Shown: positions 24,961 to 37,058, numbered from the stretch's first letter. The stretch: DNA of 64,000 bases from Carnegiea gigantea (GCA_029747015.1 JAKOGI010000004.1:2421501-2485500); one strand, 5' to 3'. Notes: generated by a model from the sequence alone, not told the origin. Program-made: numbers and translations.

Positions 24961-25189
24961 TTGTATCTAACCCTAATATGCCCAATTAACCCAAGAGTTG
25001 GGTCCTTTAACTTGGATTCGAGGTGGGTCTCCTCTTCCTCCTAATTATTGCTAATTTTAGTGAAAGTTTATTGTTTATTGTTAATTTTGTTGAGGTTTAT
25101 TGATTATAATTCACTCAGGTTGAATTCGAATTAGTTACTAATAATTCAAGGAAGGTTTATTGACAACTGTTAATTTCATCGAAAGTTTA

Positions 25190-25515
25190 TTGATCATTGA
25201 AAGTATATCGATTATTGCAAGTTTATTGAAAGGTTATCGATTATTGAAAGTTTATTGAAAATATATCGATTATTGCAAGTTTATGGAAAGTTTATCGATT
25301 ATTAAAAGTTCATTGAAAATATATCGATTATTGCAAGTTTATGGAAAGTTTATCGATTATTAAAAGTTTATTGAAAATATATCGATTATTGCAAGTTTAT
25401 GAAAAGTTTATCGATTATTGAAAGTTTATTGAAAATGTATCGATTATTGCAAGTTTATGGAAAGTTTATTGATTATTGAAAGTTTATTGATAGTATATTG
25501 ATTATTGAAAATTGA
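25190..25515 (+). repeat. ~58-bp tandem repeat array in the 5' LTR (about 5 units)
   Basis: Units contain TATCGATTATTGCAAGTTTA, GGAAAGTTTATCGATT and ATTGAAAGTTTATTGAAAAT. GCAAGTTTA recurs five times at ~58-bp spacing. Confidence 0.85.
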
Positions 25516-26275
25516 GGAATTGTCCAGTAAACTGAAAGATGCCTAACACATATATTGTTCGTACTGAACAAAAGTTTATCGATTATATGTATCTGGTTGT
25601 AATGAATGCATAGAAACGATGACGTTATGGGTTTGGCGACTGTATATGAATTAACGATAAATGATATTGTTATTCGGCGAACTTTTATATGAATGTACAC
25701 TGCTTGAACTTTTATACCGATTATAAACATATAATGATGGGTATTGTTTATATGTATAAAGCTTGAATTAACGATACCTCCTCTGTTTATAGTGATTATA
25801 TGCTTAACGATATTATTTATATGATTACATAGAAATGTTCATAATTCAGGAAGCTTGAACAGAGGAAATTGAAAAGTAGATCAAATGATTGCATCGATTA
25901 CATTCGTGTGGGTTGCGTTATAGTTGGGGAATCGGTTGATGATATGATTTCATGATGTGACTATATGTGTTATGTGAAATCCTTTTCCCCTGAATTAATG
26001 AATGCATGGGATGACATTGATTTCAAAGTGTCTCTAAATGTTTATCGGTTACCTGTTTAATTGACGAGCCCTTGATGACAAAATAATCCTAAATCATCGG
26101 ATTGCTCAATTGAATGAGGTCGGAGACCAGTCAATAGGTCTAAGAATCCTTTTAAGAAAGGACTTAAGTATTGGACGTCCGATTATATCATATCCGTCGC
26201 TGTGGTCAACATAGGCAACCTAGTACCCCTTTATCTAAGTTTACATAAGAAGTTCAAAGTTCAATATTTATGGTT

Positions 26276-26600
26276 CTGCCAGAAGGCAGAAATTCAAATT
26301 CAGTGATTCATTGTCTGCCAGAAGCCAGAAATTCAAGTTCAGTGATTCATTGTCTACGAAAAGGCAGAAATTCAAGTTCAATGATTTCATTGTTCTGCCA
26401 GAAGGCAGAAATTCAAATCTAGCGATTCATTGTCTGTCAAAAGGCAGAAATTCAAGTTCAGTGATTCATTGTCTGCCAGAAAGCAGAAATTCAAGTTCAG
26501 GGATTCATTGTTTTGCCAGAAGGCAGAAATTCAAGTTCAGTGATTCATTGACTGCCAAAAGGTAGAAATTTAAAGTTCAGTAATTCAATATTCCACCAGA
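26276..26600 (+). repeat. ~39-bp tandem repeat array in the 5' LTR (about 8 units)
   Basis: The unit contains GCCAGAAGGCAGAAATTCAA and GTTCAGTGATTCATTGTCT. Because 39 is a multiple of three, parts of the array stay open on both strands and produce spurious repeat proteins (RQKFKFSDSL on plus, NFCLLADNESL on minus). Confidence 0.88.
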
Positions 26601-28046
26601 AGGCAGGGAATGCAAAGTTCAGTGAATTAGTGATCCAGAGTTCAAAGTTCCATAGTTCAACCAGTAGGCATAAGTTTCAATGTTTAATGTCTCATAGTCC
26701 AGTCAATAGAACGAAAATTCAAAGTCCATATGTCCTATAGTTCTGTTAACAGGTAGTAGAGGCAAAGTCATATGTTATAAGCCTGTCAACTGGTAGAAAA
26801 ATCAGGTCAAGGAGACTCCCAGTGCATATGATGGTTTATAGAACGAGATACTTTTAATAAACGAATGTGTAATTTAAAGTAGAGTCCAGTGAAATTCAAA
26901 GGTTATATTACTATATTATTAGTTCACTACCCACATGACATAGTTATATGTTCTATTTTATGATTATTGTGCTACGTCTTATCAAAGACACCTACTCATG
27001 TATGTAGACTGTTGCTATATGGTATAGTGAAATCAATAACCGTTCAGCGTAATGTTCAGTGTCCAATGTTAAAGGTTCAATGTTCAATGTTTAATAATCA
27101 ACGTCCACTGGGTGTTGTTCACAGTTTTTTTCACGAATTCACAGTTCATAGGAATTTAATGTTCCATGATCAATGTTCAAGGTGCAATGTCTAATGTTCA
27201 ATGTTCATTATTTATTGTTCAACGTGCAAAGTTTAATATTTAATGCGTTTTAATGGCTCTTTACGTCATAGATTATATGAAATGAAACAAGCCTTAAGGA
27301 CGTAATAACCCATATGTATAAAGTTTAGCAATTGGTCCAAATACTATTGCTCTTGCATTGTGGTTTGAATACGTTGCAAGGTAAGTGAGTTTCTTCAAAG
27401 GGAAGGAACTACAAATGACTTTTGTAAGTATTATTGTACTTTAAGTATTGTTTGAGAGAGGGGGTTATCCACTGAGCGATAAATGCTCATTCCCATCTAT
27501 TAATGCCCCCTTCCCAGGTCTTTGAGTTGACAGGTAAACGTCGGGTCAAGTAAGCCGAGATGGAACTATTGCTGTTCTAGGAGCCAAGTTACATGTTCTA
27601 TATGTGAGCTGCCAGTTGTATTGTGATGTATGGTTTATTGTTATGTAATTTAAGTCCTTATGTGCCTGTGTTGCATATCATCTAGAGTCGCTCTGTACGG
27701 TCATGTGAGCCGATCATCGTTTAGCCAAGGCTGTTTATAGTTGGGATGTAACCCCAGTACTCCGGACGTGTGGTCCATGAAGTTATACTTTTATTGTTTC
27801 ATTAATGTAGTATTGAACTGTGCTGGTTGATATACTCCGGGGGGGTGGCCCGTAGAGCCATGAACTCCGACGGGTAGCCGTTGAGTTGGTTTTATTATTG
27901 CGCTAAATTGCAGGAAATTTAATGTAAGGCTTTAAGCCTGGAAAACGGTCAGTTTTCAGGGAGAATTCTGTCCGTTGTTCTCTAGAATTTAAAGAAAAAC
28001 AAGGTACAACGTTAACACTCCTAGCCTTAGGGTTGAGGGCGTTACA

Positions 28047-28060
28047 GATGGTATCAGAGC
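28047..28060 (+). promoter_or_regulatory. Primer-binding site (methionine tRNA)
   Basis: TGGTATCAGAGC at 28049-28060, two bases after the 5' LTR. It is complementary to the 3' end of initiator methionine tRNA, the usual primer of plant LTR retrotransposons. Confidence 0.95.
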
Positions 28061-30749
28061 AAGGTCCTGCGACCATAGGCTTGTATTGCATATAGTTATG
28101 TAAGAATGCTACCTGATGAAGTGGTAATTGATGTGCCTCTATGTGCAACTGTGCTTTGGTATGCAAGCTATTGTGTCTAGTTGGCTATGTGTAGCATGAG
28201 TAAGCTGCTCGATCGAAAGAATGAGTCGCTTGCTAGAGCACGCTAAGTGTTAGCACAGTAAGGATGACCTTGTACATATGCTTTAGTGATGCTTTAGTGA
28301 TTTAAAGCAAAGGTTTAAAGTATGCTTGAATTGGACTTAAACAGTTGGGAATATATAAGCTCTAAGCATATCCTTGTTCTTAACGTACGGTTTGTTCCTC
28401 GGGCCCTATAATGGCGTGGGCAGACGTACTCAATGGTTGGCAGAGAAAGGGCTAGAAGCCGCCAAATGATTTTTCTATCAAAATTTAGAGACATTGGAAG
28501 TCAATGGTCTCCTCAATCAGTAAGTTAAAGGTTTTGTTTTGCATTGAAAGACATTTCTCGTTGTATAGTCAAGCCTTACTATTGCGTCTTAAGACGTGCA
28601 TTGTATTGCCATGAGGTTTTCGATACTTACATGTTCAGATGCACATGTTGCTTGCTGTGTTAATGACAAGTTGTAAGTGATCAGTGATTACGTCCCTTGA
28701 CTGGAAGTGTTTTTGGCCAATATCTTATTATGTTATGTGCATGTCAAGGGAACTAAGCAATAACTCATATGCATGCACGTCAGCATGCGTGTTAGTAATG
28801 CTCAGATGCGGACTTAATTTGGATGGATATGTGCGTTGGGAGGCATCCTCGCATCCCAACATGCAATTATTGTTATCCTTAAGTCAGCTCAGCGTTATGC
28901 TCGTTAGGCATGCAACGTTATCCATATTATAGAATTAATAATGTACTGGCCATATCAACCCTGATACATCTACAGTAGTACTAAAGGATAGAATCTGGCA
29001 GACTTTGGAATTGTCATGCCATAGGTGTCATCTCGCTGCTACCCGAGGTGAGGATTTATGCCTTTTCGCATTGTTTAAGTACTAACACTAAGTGCAGAAG
29101 CTAGAATGCTTCATAGTAGAGGATTGAACCTTCTCCTCTGTACTAAGAGTTTCTCGAACCTCTACGATTATCTTATGAGACAAATGCATCGCAAAGCTTC
29201 AACGCATGTTTATAAGACCATTGATGTCATTGTTTCTACTCTAGTTAGTTGCTTGGTGGCTAAATTCTAATGCTTATGGACAAGCCCCAAGACATACCTG
29301 TGACTCTAGATTGCGCAAGAGGGTTGCAATCAAGTATACTCGTATAGATACCCTTTGTGCAGCATTATTACGAGCCTATGTGCTTTGAAGCACAATTATA
29401 GCAATATGACAAATGTGAGGACCCTGGAAGCTTGTATAGTTACACGAAATCCTATGTATGGTCACTTGTATGCTTTATAAGTGGATGGTTTACGAAGTAA
29501 ACCATTTGGTGCTTGTTTAACTTGCATTTGACTGGTATGTTATTAAGTTGAACAATGAGTGTTGCTTCATGGAGTCATCATTGGCTAACCAGTATATAGC
29601 ATTTAGTCATTCTATTAGGGGGCTGAATGCCTGGCTTTGCGCCTGCTTCATAGCATAAGTGCCCGATTGCGGTCCTTAATATTTAAATGCTTCCCTTTGC
29701 ATGCATCATTGAATGGTATGCTGATTGAAATGAATTACACATCTTATATCTGAACTCAGACCAATGTTCTTATGCATGACTGAGTGGCTAGTTTCTCATA
29801 TGTCTAGTGGAAGGATATGGTGGACATAGGAATTTACAGTCGCGTTGGTTGCCTTGCACATTTTATGCTTTAGCTATACCACGTGCTAACGTACTTGTGA
29901 GCCCTTACAAGGTTCAATTGAGTATCTGGCCTAATGTGACTGAGTCATTTTGTATTATGTGTTGCATGGTGAGCTTTATGTGATACATGGTAGACTTCAT
30001 AGAAAACCATGAATAGTGCCATGCTGCCAATACTATCCCATTATACCCTGGCCATTGGGTTTGAATTTCTCTCTCATCCAGTTGTCTGGTGGTGAGACAT
30101 GACATCATTTTGTATATGATCCCTACCATTTCTTGAGATATGCCTACATATGTACGTACTTGTTTATGAGTACTATATGTAATGGTTGAACTCAGGTTCA
30201 TGTAGTGTAACAGTTGTCAATGTTAGCAACTGAAATAATAATTGCGTATGTAATATTCCTGTAAATTGGTATCAGACATACGTGTTAAACTGCTTTATAT
30301 TATATGACTCTTGGGCTGCAAGAATTGAATTATTGATTCCACGCGATGTTAAAATGTGAAAGTGGCCCTACGTAATGCTATGTGATACCCTCATCATTCT
30401 AGAGTATCAATGGAATCACAAGGACAACCATTTTAAGCCTAAAAGTGATTTAAATCCATGTTTTCGAATGAAACTACCTGTGTATGACCCTTGGTGGTTG
30501 GGTCTGACGTCATCCTCTTGCCGCTAACCCATTTGCCTTTTTCCAATATACTTTACCCTCGGCGCCTGAATAGACGCTTAAAAGGCTCGCAAAATTTGAG
30601 AGTGGCTTTTAAAAGCATATCTCGGTTTTTAATTCATTGTAAAGTAGATTTTCTGCTTATGTTCAGAGTTATGTAGAGTCTACCATGTGTACGCGCATGT
30701 GTGGGTGGCTCAACCGTATACCCTGGAATTTCAAGGATGAAATTCTTTT
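28061..30749 (+). other. Internal region of the large element, no recognisable proteins
   Basis: 2.7 kb with stops in every frame. The longest frames (95, 82, 75 codons) show none of the gag zinc knuckle, protease DTG/DSG, RT YxDD, RNase H or integrase motifs. Unlike decayed copies of coding elements, no patchwork of recognisable segments is visible either, so the region may never have coded. Confidence 0.75.
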
Positions 30750-30761
30750 AGGGGGGAAGGA
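30750..30761 (+). promoter_or_regulatory. Polypurine tract
   Basis: AGGGGGGAAGGA ends exactly at the 3' LTR start, the expected primer for plus-strand DNA synthesis. It is preceded by TTTCAAGGATGAAATTCTTTT-type sequence. Confidence 0.93.
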
Positions 30762-33700
30762 TGTAACACCCGGGGTTTTTATTCCCCTTCGTTAAGCAGA
30801 TTATATCGCCATACATGGACATAATATCGACGTGCCCGCTTAAGTGCTGTTTTTATTGAAAAGGATATTATTCTTATTTCATTGTTATGGAAGATTATTA
30901 TCGGGCACTCAATGTGAGTAGATTCCCGAATATGACTAGACTGACGAGACTTGGGACTAGTCCTGTAATTTATTGAATCGAACCTTGGGAATAAATTATG
31001 ATGTGAGAAGTGGATAAGCTCGTATTAATTATGACGTGACAAGTAGATAAGCTCGTATTAATTATGATGTGACGAGGTAATTATCCAAAACAAAAGAAAA
31101 AGGAAAAAAAACAACAAGAGGCTCGAGGCCCCTGTTTTTTCGCGAGGAGGAGGAGGAGAAGCATGGGCAGGGGGGATGCAGCGACCCCTGACCCAGCGAC
31201 TCCAACGGCAGAGGGAAGGAGGGGGGCCGGCGATGTGCCGGTGCCTGGCCGCCGTCGCCCTGGCCGCGCCACCCCGCACTCCCTCCGCCTGGCCCACAAC
31301 CCGAAAGTGAGAGAGAGAGAGAGACATTGAGCGAGGATAAGAGCGAGCAGAGAAGGCGGCGTCGGGTCCGGCGGCTGCCGGCGACGGCAGCTCGGCGGCT
31401 TGAGTCCAGCGACTCGAGTCCGGCCACTAGCCTGAGTCTTGCGATTCAAAGGTTCGAAAGCTAGGGTTTGTATCTAACCCTAATCTGCCCAATTAACCCA
31501 GGAGTTGGCTCCTTTAACTTGGATTCGAGGTGAGTTTCCTCTTTCTCCTAATTATTGCTAATTTTAGTGAAAGTTTATTGTTTATTGCTAATTTCGTTGA
31601 GGTTTATTGATTATAATTTGCTCAGGTTGAATTCGAATTAATTATTAATTCAAGGAAGGTTTATTGACAACTGTTAATTTCATTGAAAGTTTATTGATCA
31701 TTGAAAGTATATCAATTATTGCAAGTTTACTGAAAGGTTATCAATTATTAAAAGTTTATTGAAAATATATCGATTATTGCAAGTTTATGGAAAGTTTATC
31801 GATTATGAAAGTTTATTGAAAATATATCGATTATTGCAAGTTTATAAAAAGTTTATCGATTATTGAAAGTTTATTGAAAATATATCGATTATTGCAAGTT
31901 TATGGAAAGTTTATTGATTATTGAAAGTTTATTGAAAGTATATTAATTATTGAAAATTGAGGAATTGTCAAGTAAACTGAAAGATGCCTAATATATATGT
32001 TATTCGTACTGAACAAAAGTTTATCGATTATATGTATCTGTTTGCAGTGAATGCATAGAAACGATAACGTTGTGGGTTTGGCGACTGTATATGAATTAAT
32101 GATAAATGATATCGTTATTCGGTGAACTTTTATATGAATGTACACTGCTTGAACTTTTATAACGATTATATGTTTATAGTGATGAGTATTGTTTATATGT
32201 ATAAAGCTTGAATTAACGATACCTCCTCTGTTTATGGTGATTATATGCTTAACGATATTATTTAGATGATTACATAGAAATGTTCATAATTCAGGAAGCT
32301 TGAACAGAGGAAATTGAAAAGTAAATCAAATGATTGCATCGATTACAATCGCATGGGTTGCGTTATAGTTGGGGAATCGGTTGATGATATGATTTCATGA
32401 CGTGATTATGCGTGTTATGTGAAATCCTTTTCTCCTGAATTAATGAATGCATGGGATGACATTGATTTCAAAGTGTCTCTAAATGTTTATCGGTTGCCTG
32501 TTTAAGTGACAAGTCCTTGGTGACAAAATAATCCTAAATAATCGGACTGCTCAATTGGATGAGGCCGGAGACCAGTCAATAGGTCTAGAAATCTTTTTAT
32601 GAAAGGACTTAAGTATTGGACATCCGATTATGTCATATCCGTCGCTGTGGTCAACGTAGGCAGCCCTGTACCCCTTTATCTAAGTTTACATGAGAAGTTC
32701 AAAGTTCAATATTTATTATTCTACCAGAAGGCAAAAATTCAAGTTCAGTGATTCATTATCTGCCAGAAGGCAGAAATTCAAGTTCAATGATTCATTGTCT
32801 GGCAAAAGGCAGAAATTAAAGTCCAGTGATTCATTGTCTGCCAAAAGGCAGAAATTCAAGTTCAATGATTCATTGTCTGCCAGAAGGCAGAAATTCAAGT
32901 TCAGGGATTCATTGTTCTGCCTTCTAAATTCAGTGATTCATTGTCTGCCACAAGGTAGAAATTCAAAGTTCAGTGATTCAATGTTCCGCCTGAAGGTGGG
33001 GAATGCAAAGTTCAATGATTTAGTGACCCAAAGTTCAAAGATTCATAGTTCAACCAGTAGGCATAAGTTTCAAAATTTAATGTCTCATAGTCCAGTCAAT
33101 AGAAAGAATATTCAAAGTTCATATGTCCTATAGTTATGCCAACAGATAGTAGAGTCAAAGTCATATGTTATAAGCCTATCAACTGGTAGAAAAACCAGGT
33201 CAAGGGAACTCCCAGTGCATATGATGATTTATAGGACGAGATACTTTTAATAAACGAACGTGTGATTTAAAGCAGAGTCCAGTGAAATTCAAAGGGTATA
33301 TTGCTATATTATTGGATCACTACCCACGTGACATAGTTATATGTTCTATTTTATGATTATTGTTCTACGTCTTATCAAAGACACCTACTCATGTATGTAG
33401 ACTGTTGCTATATGGTATAGTGAAATCAATAAACGTTCAGTGTAATGTTTAGTGTCCAATGTTTAAGGTTCAATGTTTAATGTTTAATAATAAACGCCCA
33501 CTGGGTGTTGTTCACAATTTTTTTTTACGAATTCACAGTTCATACGAATTTAATGTTCCATGATCAATGTTCAAGGTGCAATGTCTAATGTTCAATGTTC
33601 ATTATTTATTGTTCAACATGCAAAGTTTAATATTCAGTATTCATTGTTTATTGTTCAATGTGCAATGTTAACATTCAATGCGTTTTAATGGCTCTTTACG

Positions 33701-34481
33701 TCATAAATTATAAGAAATGAAACAAGCCTCAAGGACGTAATAACCCATATGTATAAAGTTGAGCAATTGGTCCAAATACTATTGTTGTTGCATTGTGGTT
33801 TGAATACGTTGCAAGGTAAGTGAGTTTCTTCAAAGGGAAGGAACTACAAATGACTTTTATAAGTATTATTGTACTTTAAGTATTATTTGAGAAAGGGGGT
33901 TATCCACTGAGCGATAAATGCTCATTCCCATCTATTAATGCCCCCTTCCCAGGTCTTTTAGTTGACAGGTAAAGGTCGGACCAAGTAAGCCGAGATGGAA
34001 CTATTGCTATCCTAGGAGCCAAGTTACATGTTCTATATGTGAGCTGCTAGTTGTATTGTGATGTATGGTTTATTATTATGTAATTTAAATCCTTGTGTGC
34101 GTATGCTGCATATCATCTAGAATCGCTCTGTACGGCCATGTGAATCGATCATCGTTTAGCCAAGGTTGTTTATAGTTGGGATGTAACCCCAGTACCCCGG
34201 ACGTGTAGTCTATGGAGTTGTACTTTTATTATTTCATTAATTTAGTATTGAACTATGCTGGTTGATATGCTCCGGGCGGGTGGCCCGTAGATCCGTGAAC
34301 TCCGGCGAGTAGCCGTTGAGTTGGTTTTATTATTGCGCTAAATTGCAGGAAATTTAATGTAAGGTTTTAAGCCTGGGAAATGGTCAGTTTTCATGGAAAA
34401 TTTTGTCCGTTTTTCTCTAGAATTTAAAGAAAAATAAGGTATAACGTTAACACTCCTAGCCTTAGAGTTGGGGGCGTTACA
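30762..34481 (+). repeat. 3' LTR of the large element (3720 bp)
   Basis: Same order of parts as the 5' LTR: GC-rich section (31125-31480, with a short GA run at 31306-31323), the ~58-bp array at about 31690-31950 (four units), and the ~39-bp array at about 32720-32990 (six to seven units). The 39-bp array gives an apparent 147-codon plus-strand frame at 32690-33133 that I regard as a repeat artefact. Confidence 0.92.
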
Positions 34482-34849
34482 CAAGCTTACATACATGTTC
34501 AACCCTTTAATTTTATCAATGTAGGACAACACTCACTTTCATACTCCAACAAAAACAATTACTGAATAGAAGACACTTACATGTTTGCTAGGCTAAAAAC
34601 CTCGTTGATTGTTCTTTTCAATAATTTAAACTTTGTGCTACTCATCATAGTGTGAGCATTAAACTACTAGGGCATCATTTTTCTCTAGAACTTTCAGCAC
34701 ATTGCAACTAAACAACCTAAAAAATGAATAATAACAATAAAAGAATTAAGTACGCTGATTACCAAAAATTTAGCTTAGCTTTAGGTATTTAATAATTGAA
34801 TAACAATTTACAAATAATTAGACAACAATTTAACATCAATGTTTACAGT

Positions 34850-35735
34850 GACATATCTAGAGATTTTATATAAGGTGCCCTACTTTTTAACTGTATAAGT
34901 TTTGATGGGTAACAGATTCATTGGTCTAATATTTCGAGCATGGTATTGGATTGGGTTGAATTGCTAACAATGGCCTGCTAATGACCAGTTATGTCGTCGA
35001 CTTGTCTCTCTTCCTAATTTCAGGCTTTGTTTGGCAACGGTATTTTGGGTGGCATTTAGCGTCTTAATCAAGTCAATACACTAATCAGGTAATTTTTAAT
35101 ATTCGATAACCTAGTGTCTTGACTAACATTTCAAGTAATATTTCGCGTTTGAAGCAGCGTTTTTGAAAAGCTAATAATATTAGCTATTGGCATTCAAAAG
35201 TAGCATTCCATACTTTTTGGACAAAAAGTATCCTTTGAAAATTTTATCTTTGGAAATTATCCATATCCTTTATGTTAGTTACATTCATCAGCTAACCGAA
35301 CAGCTAAATACACATTTGTTTCAGCCGCTTATCTAAGCAACTATCCGTTAACAGTTAAATTAGAAATACTATTTGCTATCTAAACTACTATCCATTACCT
35401 GAATAACTAATTTCACCAAATATGACCTCAATTTATATATGAGGATTCTAATCAAGCCTACAATGGGCAATTTATGAACATTAAATAGTCATTACATGCT
35501 TGGAGGGATATTATGTAACTTCAATCCATTCAAAAACCATGTCATGGTCTTGTGGTCCTGAAGCAGCCCTACTCCACTAATTCGCGTAAGAAGTGATTCG
35601 CTTCACCGATAATCATAACTCCCCAATTCCTCAATACCATTGACCCAAGTCATCCGGTAATTGATTAGCACGCCTAAAAGCTATTATGGTTATGAAGGCT
35701 TCCTCGGTGATAGGTTTAGATATTTAAAACATGAA
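34850..35735 (+). repeat. Duplicated segment, copy B
   Basis: Matches copy A (20.8-22.26 kb) at 34850-34985 and 35427-35735 in the same orientation. Shared words include TATAAGTTTTGATGGGTAAC, CAATTTATATATGAGGATTC, GGGCAATTTATGAACATTAA and CAATTCCTCAATACCATTGA. The middle (about 35020-35430) is replaced by a MITE-like insert. The TRIM and the large LTR element lie between the two copies. Confidence 0.75.
35021..35430. mobile_element. hAT-like MITE candidate inside duplicated segment B
   Basis: Ends CAGGCTTTGTTTGGCAA and (inverted) GAGGTCATATTTGGTGAAA share the xTxTTTGGxxA core also seen in the 23.0-kb element. Around 410 bp, no coding capacity. No clear 8-bp target duplication. Confidence 0.45.
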
Positions 35736-36817
35736 TGTCCATTTATTAACATCACCAATAATAACAATAAAAGAAAATTAAAGAGATTCACATTAGATTA
35801 AATTAAAAGTTTAAAATCCACAAGAAAGAGGGGAAAGGGAGGAGAGTGAGACAATTAGGTTTGGATGCATTCAATTTAATTTTTTTAATCAAATTTCAAT
35901 ATTATAGCTGTACTTCCAGTATTTAAATAAATTAAAAATGCAAGTATGTAGGTTTGTCTAATGAGCGTTCATAACTTTTTACGTATATTTTAGGAGTATG
36001 CACATAGTCACATAGACTAATACGACCTCCTTTAAAATAACTCATTAGATTTTTTTTTTTTTTTGGACGAGGGGTGTGGACACCCCTCCCCCACATATAA
36101 ATCTGCCCATGCTTCTGCCCCCGGTTCTTTACTCCTCGAAGTCGAGCTCACTATTAGTCCAAATAATGTAGAGTTTTAATTTCCCAAACACATTGTTTTT
36201 TAATCTATAAAACTCAATCTAAGATGAGTATTGAACATTTGAATCAATCTATGTTAATATCTCACCTTTGCATCTGTTGATCCTCGAATTGAATTTAGCC
36301 CTCAATCAGGCTTTCTTATTGGACATGCGTTTTGTCTGTAAATTTTTAACTTATAATCACGCATATATATATATATTTATGTACTGTTTACAAAATTTCA
36401 ACTTATAACTACCTTATCTTGTTAATTATTGCTAGATCTCATATACCAATCAGCTAGACTGGTTGGCGTTAATTGACTGCAGACTTGTTCTCAATTATTG
36501 ACTTCATTTTATTGTTTATATTTTTTTGCCTTAAGGGAAAACAACAGTTGGGGCCACAGACCATGAAAATTCAAATGCGTCATGAACTTGAGCAAACCTA
36601 AAAAATGCGCCTTGAGTCCTTCACATGAGTAAGAGCTTCACAAACCGTTTTTCTTTTGGTATGTATATGAAAGTGCAAAATTTACTTGAAAAAAGATTCG
36701 AACTGAAATCTATGATGATAATTTTGAAAGACTTTATCAGCTGTGTTTACTGTCATTAACTCTGTAAGTTCAGATTGATCTATAAATGCAAAATGTGCTC
36801 CAAATACAAGTTAGCAA

Positions 36818-36821
<4 letters not shown>
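35736..36821. other. AT-rich intergenic DNA, no gene seen
   Basis: Contains a stretch GGGGTGTGGACACCCCTCCC near 36070 similar to one near 58945 (GTGTCCATGGACACCCCTCC), perhaps the end of a dispersed repeat. Otherwise nothing is recognised. Confidence 0.4.
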
Positions 36822-36897
<76 letters not shown>

Positions 36898-36900
36898 ATA
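36822..36900. repeat. (TA)n microsatellite
   Basis: Roughly 75 bp of nearly perfect TA dinucleotides. Confidence 0.97.
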
Positions 36901-36947
36901 GTTATTTTCAACCCAAAAACAGATAAGTGTACAATAAGTGATAAGCA

Positions 36948-37058
36948 GCAACAACAACACCACCACCACATCCCAGTGTGGGTTCCGCTTTCGCGGGGTC
37001 TGGGGAGAGCCAACTGTAGGCAACCTTACCTCTACCGGTATTCCTACCCATAGAGAGG
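36948..37058 (-). mobile_element. 5'-truncated Au SINE, minus strand, with 15-bp TSD
   Basis: The minus-strand sequence ATGGGTAGGAATACCGG, GGTAAGGTTGCCTACAG and CCAGACCCCGCGAAAGCGG, then CACACTGGGA and a GTG/TTG tail, matches the copy at 10450-10549 over its whole length, including the same truncated start. Direct repeats AATAAGTGATAAGCA (36933-36947) and AATAAGTGACAAGCA (37059-37073) flank it, one mismatch. Confidence 0.88.

Larger units (their letters stand above)
24244..28046 (+). repeat. 5' LTR of the large element (3803 bp)
   Basis: TGTAAC...GTTACA ends. It contains in order: a GC-rich part with a (GA)n run, a ~58-bp tandem array, a ~39-bp tandem array, and a region of short ...AATGTTCA... 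words (27050-27240). Longer than the 3' LTR by 83 bp, mainly through one extra 58-bp unit and a longer GA run. Confidence 0.92.
24244..34481 (+). mobile_element. Large non-coding LTR retrotransposon (LARD-type), 10.2 kb
   Basis: Two direct LTRs (24244-28046 and 30762-34481), both starting TGTAACACC and ending GGGCGTTACA, enclose 2.7 kb. The flanks carry a perfect 5-bp target duplication CAAGC (24239-24243 and 34482-34486). A methionine-tRNA primer-binding site and a polypurine tract lie in the right places. The internal region shows no gag, protease, RT, RNase H or integrase motif. The sequence before the polypurine tract (TTTCAAGGATGAAATTCTTTT) has the style of the 3' end of Ty3/gypsy chromoviruses of the Tekay/Del group, which may supply its proteins. 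In the first ~330 bp I counted about 27 LTR-LTR differences, mostly transitions, so the insertion is not recent. It sits inside a TRIM terminal repeat. Confidence 0.92.
23009..34551 (-). mobile_element. TRIM element, interrupted by two later insertions
   Basis: On the minus strand a terminal repeat begins TGTTGGAGTATGAAAG at 34551 and includes TGTCCTACATTGATAAAATT. It is broken at 34487 by the large LTR element, resumes at 24243, and ends in TTTAGCA near 24144. Directly after it, ATGATATCAGAGCAAG (about 24126-24141) resembles a methionine-tRNA primer-binding site. About 75 bp of internal sequence follows, then a second repeat (about 24060 down to 23913) that ends, beyond a MITE-like insert, at TGTTAAA (23009-23015 on the plus strand). 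Only ~80 bp between terminal repeats and no coding capacity define a TRIM. The flanks GAAAT and AAAAC do not match well, so the outer TSD has decayed. A solo LTR of the family lies at 57371-57594. Confidence 0.72.

Noticed and set aside
25190..25515. Possible CRISPR-like array
   Set aside because: The repeats are directly adjacent with no unique spacers, lie in a plant LTR, and recur in the partner LTR: ordinary tandem repeats.
28061..30749. Possible gag-pol in the large element
   Set aside because: Searched by eye for the CCHC knuckle, DTG/DSG, YxDD, RNase H and integrase residues in all frames; none seen.
31062..31449. 120-codon minus-strand frames in the GC-rich LTR island (also 24544-24942)
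   Set aside because: Three overlapping frames are open at once, all low-complexity. GC-rich DNA has few stops. No family resemblance.
32690..33133. 147-residue repeat protein (RQKFKFSDSL units) and its minus-strand counterpart (NFCLLADNESL units)
   Set aside because: Both come from the 39-bp tandem array inside an LTR. The unit length is a multiple of three, so frames stay open by chance. The other LTR copy is broken differently.
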